Origin: Meloidogyne chitwoodi
Lineage: Eukaryota > Nematoda > Chromadorea > Rhabditida > Meloidogynidae
Direction: 5' to 3'
NCBI GenBank assembly: GCA_015183035.1
Contig: JACZZP010000014.1
Location: 992,001 to 1,056,000 of the forward strand
Length of the DNA stretch: 64,000 nucleotides
Made by a program: the position numbers and the translations under genes. The notes under the pieces were generated by a model that worked only from the letters and a program-made list of their open reading frames with translations, was not told the DNA's origin and searched no databases. Positions within the stretch are counted from its first letter, which is position 1. Each line of letters begins with the position of its first letter. Below, one piece after another: positions 55,701 through 64,000 of the stretch.

Positions 55701-57293
55701 AATTTAATTTTTTTTTAATTTCCAAAATTTTAATTTAAAAATATTTACGCATTTACTTATCTCAATAATATTTTTCTAAAAATTTTTTTAATATAGCAAC
55801 AATATTTTATTTATTTTTAAAAATTTATTATTTCAATGTATTAAACAAAATTAAATATTTAAATAACAGAACGCAGCTGTCAGTAATTTATATATTTTTG
55901 TCTTAGTGCGCAGCTATTTATTTTATTTAAAATTTTTATTTATTTATTAATAATTATATTTAATTAATTAAATATATCTTTTTATTTCATCTTTTATTTG
56001 AATTAATTCTTTTATATAATTATTTATTTATTTATTTTTATATAATTTTATTTATTTTTCTTTCTTCTTAATCATCTTTAACCTTTTTAATAATAAATAA
56101 AAATAAAAAAGTGCATCGAACTGTGCAAATCCCGCGCATATTTATAAATATAATTAAATAAATATAAAGGGACAAAAATAATATTAATTTAATAATAAAT
56201 AACCTTTAAAAATATTTTTTCCAAATAAAGATTTTTAAAATAAAAATTACTCTTTTAAAAGGATAATAAAATATATTTTAAATTAATTAAATAATTAAAA
56301 ATAAAAGCAGAAAATAAAAAGATTTTCTCTTTTAAATAAAAGTATAATAAACTTCATGAAAAAGTACAAAAATAAAATTTTTTGATGGGAAAGATTGAAA
56401 GAAAAATATTAAAAAAAACAAAGAGAAAAAATTCTATTTATTTATTTGATTGATGACAAATGTACTTACTTAATAATTATTATTTATTTATTATAACAAA
56501 ATATATTTAAAAATATATTTTTTTTATTTTAATTCAGAAAAGTATAAAATCTCCAACTGATTTTTCTTTTTTCAATCCGTTTAGCCATTATCTTTTTATT
56601 TATTTATTTTTCCTTCAATATTAAGAGATAATCATAATTGCAAATAAAAACAAATAATTATTTTTTTTTATTTTCACTTAAAGGTAATAAGCCAAAATAA
56701 TAATTTACTCTATAATTTTATTATATTTCTTTAATCTTTTTATATTTTCCATAATTTTATCAAATTTATGCATATAGTATTTATTTATTTGGTTTAGAAA
56801 TAAAAAATAAAATGGTAGAAAAAGGTTTGGAGTGTTTTTGGGCTATTTTTGGGGGGTACTAAAAAGAGAGAATTTAACAAAGGTATAAATATATGAATGA
56901 ACACATTTAAGAATGTAAGAGTGAACGATAGATAGAAGGTAAAGATAATAGAGGGTGGAAGGTTTAGGAGAAGAAGAAGGTTATTGGGTGGAACCGATCG
57001 ATTTATGGCTGTTTGTGTTTTGTCTGGGAATATATAATATATTTATTTATTTATTTACAATTAGTCATATGGATGGATGGATTGCTAGGTCGAGATATAC
57101 ATATTATTTTATTTTAAATAACTTAAAAAATGCGCAAAAAATGTATTTATCTTATCATTTTCTTTTTCTCAATCCTTTTTATCCTTTCACTTTTTTATTT
57201 TTACCTGTTGTAATTTTTAAAAATATTTGTTATTTACTTATTAAATTTTAAAAATAAATATATTTTAAAAATAAATTTTTACATTTTTCCGCC
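52743..57293. other. AT-rich intergenic region with one GC-richer patch
   Basis: 4.5 kb. The section 54050-54560 is clearly less AT-rich: it has GCCGCGGC, a GGCCAGAGGCC palindrome, a TATATAAAA box (54172-54180) and a 26-codon hydrophobic ORF (54329-54409, MPVILVFFYFTTVIFSSSLF...). It may be a small RNA or short secreted-peptide gene, but nothing identifies it. ACGCAGCTGTCAGTA near 55871 resembles 21055. The frame at 56955-57251 before the TTYH gene is probably 5' untranslated sequence. Confidence 0.5.
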
Positions 57294-59939
57294 ATGAGCG
57301 GAAGGAATTTCGCTGATCAACTTCTACTTTTAATACATAATTTACCTCATTTTGATTTTCGTTTTAATCGACTTCGGCATGATACTCCTTTTGATATTGA
57401 TCCAAATGGAGAATATATGCAGGTAATTTTTAAATAAAAATTAATTAATTTTTTATCTAAAAGTTATCAAAATAAATTAAAATATTATTTTTTTAGTCTC
57501 TTGTTTTATTTTGTGCATTTGGATTAGCATTAGCACTACTTTTTCTTTTGGCTACAGTTATTGTTTGGGTAGCTCAATGCTGTTTTGCACATCGTTCTAA
57601 TAATGGACCACAAAGAAATTCTCATAAAAATATTGATCGACTTTCATTAGCTTTATTTATTGTCAGCGTTTTGTGTTTTTCACTTATGGGTGCTTGTTTA
57701 TTTGGTAATGAAGTTTTTAATAAAAGTGTTCAAAGCTCTCTTGATGGACTTGGACATTTAACAGATGGATTAAGAAGAGCTTCTTTTCAAGTTTTTTTAA
57801 CAATTCTAATAGATTTATTTTTATTTGTTTTTAGACACAAAAATTAAATCATTCACAATGGCAATTAAGTGAACATGTTGATGAATTAACAGTTTTAATT
57901 GAAAGAAAAAGCAGAGTACATAAAAATATTAATCAAACAGTTAAATTAAAAAATAAAATATATTTAATTATTTTTTTAAAGCAAATAAGAGAGGCTGATG
58001 CTCTTTTAACAGAATTATCTGATAAAATAGATGAATTAAGACAAAAATTAATAAGAACTGCAATTATTTTAACTGATATTCATTTTCTTGAAACAACTAA
58101 GCGTAATGGTGAACGTATTGAATTTGAAAGGTTTTTTTGTTTTAAACACTTTTCAATTTTTTATTTAAAATTTTTAGATGGCTTCTTTGCCTCTTACTTC
58201 AATTAATAATGTGTGCCGTACTTTTTGCTGGGGTTATTGCATTTTGCCGTCAGTCTCGAAAAGGAGCTATAATATTTTCTGGTCTTGGTTTAGTTATTTT
58301 TTTAGTTTCTTGGTTACTATTTTCTGCTGTTTTTCCTTTGACAGTGGTTAGTTTTGTTTAATTATTATTTTTTATAAAAAAATTTTAGGCCCATGCTGAT
58401 TTTTGTTCTGGTGGTCGTACATTTCTTCGAAGTCGTTTAAATGATGAACTTCTTGAATTAACTCAATTTTATTCTGAATGTTCTCCAGATGAAGGATTAC
58501 CTTCAGTACTTCCATTAAATCTTTTAAATCAATTATCAAAAGACCAAGCTGGAGCTGAACAACGTTTGGCAACTTTACTTGCAAAAATGTTTAATGAAGA
58601 AAAAGAAAAAAGAGAAGAAAATGATGATAATAATAATAAAGATTTTGATTTAATTTTACAACAAACTCAATCTGAATTAATTTCTTCTTCACGTTATTTG
58701 GGTGCTTTACAATTTTCTCTTCAATGTGGACAACTTCATAAAGATGTTTTTACTTTACGTATTGGAATGTGTAGATATGCTTTGTTAGTTAATATTTAAT
58801 TTTTATATAAAAATTATTTTTTTTTTTAATTTTAAATAACATCCTAAACTAAAATACATATAATTTTAAATATTTTTTTCATTTTTAAGTCTTGGGTCTG
58901 TGTTAATCTCGACTGGACTTTTTCTTCTTGGTTTAACTCTTTTTTTGTTATTAATGCTTGTTGCTAAATCATGGTATATGTTCTCCAGGTATCAAATTAA
59001 TTATTTAATTTTAATTAACATATATATTATTATCTTTTTTAGACTTCCAACTGATTATCTAGAAGTCGGTGAAGAAGACCAATTTTCACCTAGAATTCAT
59101 GATACAATGCCTGATAATATTTATGATACAAATCTTTTTAATCCACGTGCTCGACAACATCTTGGTGGTGGTGGAGCTGAATTGAACAATGCTGATCGAA
59201 TGCCGTAAGAATATATACTTTTGTTTATTTAAATATATATTATACCCATTTTTAATTAAAAAAACAATTCTGTTTTATTTAGTTTCCAACCTAACATAAG
59301 TAACAGAAAAATGATCAACTCTCATAGTCATCTAAATTTTTGAGTAATTAAAAATTTATTTCAAGACTTGAAATATTCTTAGTCTCCTTTTTTTTTAATT
59401 TTTGCTTTTTCTTTCTTAATTTGTTTTGTTTTTTTGTATTTTTTGCTTTGTTTTTAAGTAACAATATTAATCAAAATGGTTTAAATATTGTTCAACAACA
59501 ACAACCACTTTTATTAGGAGGAGAAAGACAAAGTTGGCAACAACAAATGATGTCACATAATGCTGCTATAGCTTCTGCACCACCTGCAACAATTGGCACA
59601 GCTGGTGGTACTCTTAGAGGAGGAACTTTAAATAGGTAAAGAATAAATATATTTTTTAATTGTTTTTGTCTTTTTTACTTTTTTTTGGCTCATTTTGTGC
59701 TTTTTTTTATCCTTTTTAAATATTGTTAATTTTTTTAACATTTTATAACGTTTATATTAATTATTTTTATTCAAAATTCCAGTATATCAAATTGGTTAAA
59801 AAATTTTTTTTAATTAAAATTTAATATTTAAAAATATAGGAATGGAGGTTTACGTGTTCATTCTGCCAATTATCAACAAATGAATGGTGCTAGTGGAGGT
59901 GGAGTTTATGGACGTTTTCAAGAATATGGAGATGCTTAA
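57294..59939 (+). CDS. Tweety-family (TTYH) anion-channel-like protein
   Basis: Five-helix membrane protein of the tweety family, linked to volume-regulated or Ca2+-dependent anion currents and lipid handling. ATG 57294, stop 59937-59939, about nine exons. The N-terminal IHNLPHFDFRFNRL, then DPNGEYMQSLVLFCAFGLAL starts TM1. LSLALFIVSVLCFSLMGACLFGNE is TM2. Then RWLLCLLLQLIMCAVLFAGVI and FSGLGLVIFLVSWLLFSAVF. The loop has DFCSGGRTFL and ALQFSLQCGQLHKDVFTLRIGMC, with the conserved Cys pair, before TM5 LISTGLFLLGLTLFLLLML. The tail has DYLEVGEEDQFSPR and Gln/Gly-rich exons ending FQEYGDA. Order and spacing follow TTYH. The first exon context GCCATGAG fits initiation. Confidence 0.9.
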
Positions 59940-61084
59940 ATTTTAATATTTTTTAATTTTATTGTCTTAAATTCTTGCAAATAAGCTAAATTTTTGAATT
60001 ATGACAGAAGGAAAGGGAAAAAGGGATTATAATTTAGATAAATTTAAATGTGAATTACAATTATTTTTGACAATATTTTAATCGAATTTTCCAATTTTAT
60101 AAATATTTAAAAAAAGAATTGCCATTATAAATAAATTTATTTAATTACTTTTGGCGTTCCTTTTTAAATATAAATAAATATATTTTATTTAAATTTATCA
60201 GCCATTTTTAAAATATAATTTTTTAATTAATTATTTAATATATTATTATTATATGTTTTTTGTCTTTTTATTTTTTGGATCTCTTTTTAGTCTTTATTTC
60301 CCTCATATGTATATTATATGTTCAATTATTTTTTTGAAAAGTTCAATAATTAATTTAGATTTTCACAAAATATTGCATATATATTTTTTTAATTTTTGTT
60401 TATAATTTAAAAAGAATTTTATATTTCCTATCTTTATTTAAATAATTAAATATTTTTTATAATTTTAATTTAAAGTCTTTTTATTATAAAAATATAAGTA
60501 TTTAATAAAATAAATAATAAGGTAATTTGGATTTTATTTTTTTAAATTAAATATACATACTATTAAATAGCCAATAAAAAATGTTTTCATTATATAAAAT
60601 ATCAAAGTTTGCTTTAAAAAAACAGTTTTCATTCATTACTTTTTTTATTCTTTATAGCAATTTTCTTATCAACAATTAATGGCCAATTTTATATAAAAAG
60701 TATTTATTTATTGCTTTTATTTTATTTATTTATTTGATTAATAAATAAAATTAGATCGATGAAGAAAGGATTTTATTTTTTATTTTCTTGAGAATTTTAA
60801 AAGATATTTACCCTTTGGCCCATTTTTAAAACTTTTATTTGATTTAAATTAAATTATTATAAAAAATATTATATTTTCTCATTTTGGTTAAATATATATT
60901 TACATATAATACATAAAACATTTTATAATAATTTTATTGTATATCATTTTTAAATTAAATAATAATAAAAAAATATAATATTTATGTATTTAGGTATATA
61001 TTTTTAAAAGTAAAGCTAATAAATTATAAAATAATAATAAATTAATTTAAAAAAATTATTTTAAATTTTAAGCTAATAATAATA
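59940..61084. other. AT-rich intergenic region
   Basis: About 1.1 kb of AT-rich sequence between the TTYH and carboxypeptidase genes. No open frame or motif of note was seen. Confidence 0.6.
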
Positions 61085-63257
61085 ATGAAATTACTATTTC
61101 AATTTTCTTTTTTAATTTTTATTTTACTTTTTAATTTTATTTCATTGTTTTTTTGTATTATTCCAAAGAGTTGGCATCGAAGGGATCCTGTTAGTTTATC
61201 AAAAAGATTTCAATCTTATAAGCAAATGGAAAATTGTATTTCAAAATATAAATGGACAGAAGAATGGTTTGAAAACATGCCAATAGATCATTTTTCTTTT
61301 GTTGATTCTAGAAAATTTAAATTAAGGTTAAATAAATAAATAAATAAATAAATTTATTTATTTTATTAAAAAAAAAGATATTTAATTAATACTGATTATT
61401 TTAAACAAAATAATGCTCCAATATTCTTTTACACTGGAAATGAAGGAAATATTGAAGGATTTGCTGAAAATACAGTAATAAATAAAATAAATTTTATTAA
61501 ATTATTTTTTAGGGTTTTATGTGGGATATAGCCCCAGAATTTGGTGCTGCAATAATTTTTGCTGAACATCGTTATTATGGAAAGACTTTACCTTTTGGAA
61601 ATGAATCTTATTCGAATATTAAAAATTTGGGTTATTTAAGTTCAGAACAAGCACTTGCTGATTTTGCTATTCTTATTAATTATTTAAAAGAAAAAAGATT
61701 ATCTAATGCTAATAAATCTCCATTAATTGCTTTTGGTGGTTCTTATGGTGGAATGTTAACTGCTTGGATGCGTATTAAAGTATTTATTTTAATTTAATTA
61801 ATTTAATTTATTTATTTTAGTATCCTCATTTAATTGATGGGTTTGTTTGTTTTTTTATTTAATTAAAGAAATATAATTTATTACTTTTTTAGAGGAATCG
61901 CAGCTAGTGCTCCTGTTTTTTGGTTTGAAAATGTTCCTGTACCGCCTGAACATTCTTATGATGATATTGTTACCAGAACATTTATTAATAGCGGATGTAC
62001 TTTAAATTCAATTTCTTCTAGCTTTGAAATAATTCGAAAAATGGCTGATAGCTGTTTGAAATTATTTAAATTAATTTTTTAAAATTAATTTAAGCAAATG
62101 GTCGAAAGTTTTTAAATAAACAATTTCATCTTTCATCAGAATCACAAGTAAATAATGCTAATGATGGAGAAGAATTAATTTATGCTATTCAATCTGTTTT
62201 AGAGGTTGAAATTATTTTTAAATTAAATAAATAAATTTATTTATTTAGACAATGGCAATGGTTGATTATCCTTATTCTTCTAATTTTTTGGCTCCTCTCC
62301 CAGCTTGGCCAGTAAAAGTTGTTTGTAAAGAATATATTTTTGCTAAAAATCCTGAGCAGATTGCTTTAGCTTCATACAAAGCAATCAATTTGTTTTACAA
62401 TTATACAGGATCTGAGAAAAGTTTTTGCCTTATTGGTAATAATTGTCCTGGCCCTTTTAGTGCCCTTGGTGATCCAGATGGTAAGAAAATATTTTAAATG
62501 GAAATTATAAAATTTAAAAAAATTAGCTAGGTGTTAACAATAAAGGTTATCTTATGAGACATAAATAGTTTTTATTTTTTAATTAACTAAAATAAATAAT
62601 TAATACTTTTCCTTTATTTAAGGCTGGCCGTGGCAGGTTTTTATTTAATTAAAAAGAATATAATTAATTAATTCCTCTCAGGCTTGTACTGAAATGATTA
62701 TGCCAATGTGTAGTAGGGTTATTAATTTATTTTATTGAATAATATTTAAAAAAATTATTTTAAGGGTCCTCCTTTTGATCCATTTAATAAAAGTTGCCCA
62801 TATAATGATCAAGATTATATAAAATATTGTACTAATTATTTCTCCAAAATTGGTTATAATAAAGATCTTTTTCGTCCTAATTGGGCAATAACCAATTATG
62901 GTTTGGAATTCCCTACAGCAACAAATTTAATATTTACTAATGGATGGTTAGACCCTTGGTCTGGTGGAGGATGGAGATTGACTCCAACATTTGAGGGTTC
63001 TATTTATTCTTTAATTGTGGAGGATGGAGCACATCATTATGATCTTAGAGGAGAACATTCAGATGATACACAATCAGTTAAAGAAGTACGTCTTCTTGAA
63101 AAGTACGTTTAATTTAAATATATTAATAATATAATAATTATATAGATTACATATTACTCGATGGATTAAAGAAGCCCGTGAAAAATATAATAAACAAAAG
63201 AGTGTAATAAAAGATCGTATATTGTTTAATCAAATTACTGAAAATTCAATTTTTTAA
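61085..63257 (+). CDS. Lysosomal Pro-X carboxypeptidase-like serine peptidase (S28)
   Basis: Secreted or lysosomal peptidase that removes the C-terminal residue after proline. About ten exons from ATG 61085 to the stop at 63255-63257. The first 25 residues (MKLLFQFSFLIFILLFNFIS) form a signal peptide. Conserved S28 blocks: PIFFYTGNEGNIEGFAENT, FGAAIIFAEHRYYGKTLPFG, YLSSEQALADFAILI, nucleophile Ser in AFGGSYGGMLTAWMR, IAASAPVFWF, MVDYPYSSNFLAPLPAWPVK, CTEMIMPMC, catalytic Asp in FTNGWLDPWSGGG and His in VEDGAHHYDLRG. The catalytic triad is complete. One internal junction (near 62060-62095) has a weak donor but keeps the frame. Confidence 0.92.
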
Positions 63258-64000
63258 TTGAAATTGTTAATTAAATTAAATTTAAGAAAATAATAATTTT
63301 AATTAAATACATATTTTAAATTTATAAATATGTAATATTTAATTTAAAATATATTTTTAAATAAATCTCAATTGCAAAATCATGACTTTATTAAATATAA
63401 TTATACTAAATAAGAAAAAGACAATATTTTAATATTTATTTTATTTAAACAAAGTTTAAGATTAAAATACCTAAATTAAAAATATAAGTATAAATGCCTA
63501 AAAGAATACAAAAGTTTAGTAAATCGAAAAAAAGATAGATAAATATTAATTTAATATTAGAGCTTTTATTATAATTTTTAATTTTAAAGTGAAAACAGTT
63601 TTAAGAGTAAAATAATTAATTTAAAAATAATATTTATTTATTTTTGTTGGATTTTGAAAAATTTAAAATGGAAAAAAATTCTTTTATGAAAATTTATAAA
63701 AATATATTTAAAAAATAAAATCTAAACAAATTATTATATTTATTTAAAATAATTTATTATTAATCTTTTCTTTTTTAATTTATTTTATCTAAAATTAAGT
63801 TATTAATTTAGATTTAAATATAAATAGATAATTTAAAAATATTTATTTTTTTGTAGATTTTGCTTAATTTCTAAATTTTAAAAATTAAATAAAACTTTCT
63901 TTTATTTTTATTTTTATTTCTAAAAATATATTTAAATTAGGTAATGAATAATCTGTTCAAATAATAATTTAATTTGGCTTAGTTTTTTTAATATAAATTT
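63258..64000. other. AT-rich 3' flank
   Basis: About 740 bp downstream of the S28 peptidase gene. A/T-rich with no gene or distinct repeat visible. Confidence 0.6.

Noticed and set aside
56955..57251. 98-codon ORF just upstream of the tweety gene
   Set aside because: No family resemblance and a composition like translated AT-rich UTR.

Overview
This is AT-rich nuclear DNA (visibly about four-fifths A+T in the gaps) from a nematode. Genes carry many short introns, often 40 to 90 nt, with GT..AG ends, and the recognisable genes are ordinary animal housekeeping or neuronal genes. A root-knot-type (Meloidogyne-like) nematode fits the composition and intron size, but that placement is inference.

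Left host block (1-24,481). On the minus strand lie a partial cytosolic 5'-nucleotidase (NT5C2 type), mitochondrial ribosomal protein bL28m, the V-ATPase proteolipid c subunit, an atypical SLC6 transporter, a DHTKD1-type 2-oxoadipate dehydrogenase E1 and an ANKS1-like ankyrin/SAM/PTB adaptor. An MFSD10-like transporter follows on the plus strand.

Centre (25,307-50,918). A complete 25.6-kb Polinton/Maverick virus-like element has a perfect 6-bp target duplication (AATAAT) and about 181-bp terminal inverted repeats that differ by one base. It encodes a packaging ATPase, a DDE integrase with chromodomain, a penton-like minor capsid protein, a double-jelly-roll major capsid protein, an adenain-like protease, minor virion proteins and a protein-primed DNA polymerase B. 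Its right half is an accessory region: a stand-alone PAZ-domain protein, two tandem hairpin-RNA cassettes, a duplicated Cys-rich protein, a RING-like protein and a many-exon low-complexity gene. It carries a nested Merlin-type MITE and a fold-back with a 16-bp minisatellite. The element lies exactly between codons of the first coding exon of a host short-chain dehydrogenase gene, whose ATG is at 25,283 and whose remaining exons run from 50,925 to 52,742.

Right host block (50,925-64,000). The rest of the SDR gene, a tweety-family (TTYH) channel protein and an S28 lysosomal Pro-X carboxypeptidase are on the plus strand, separated by AT-rich gaps.

The most novel signal is at 42,106-43,759. Two 550-bp direct repeats each hold a TATA motif, 31 bp further on a long imperfect hairpin, and then a T-run. 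The basal stem of the hairpin is nearly identical between copies, while the 22-24-bp apical stem is completely different yet self-complementary in each. Beside them sits a gene for an isolated PAZ domain, the Argonaute/Dicer module that grips small-RNA 3' ends. My reading, an inference, is an element-borne RNA-silencing interference module analogous to adenoviral VA RNAs.
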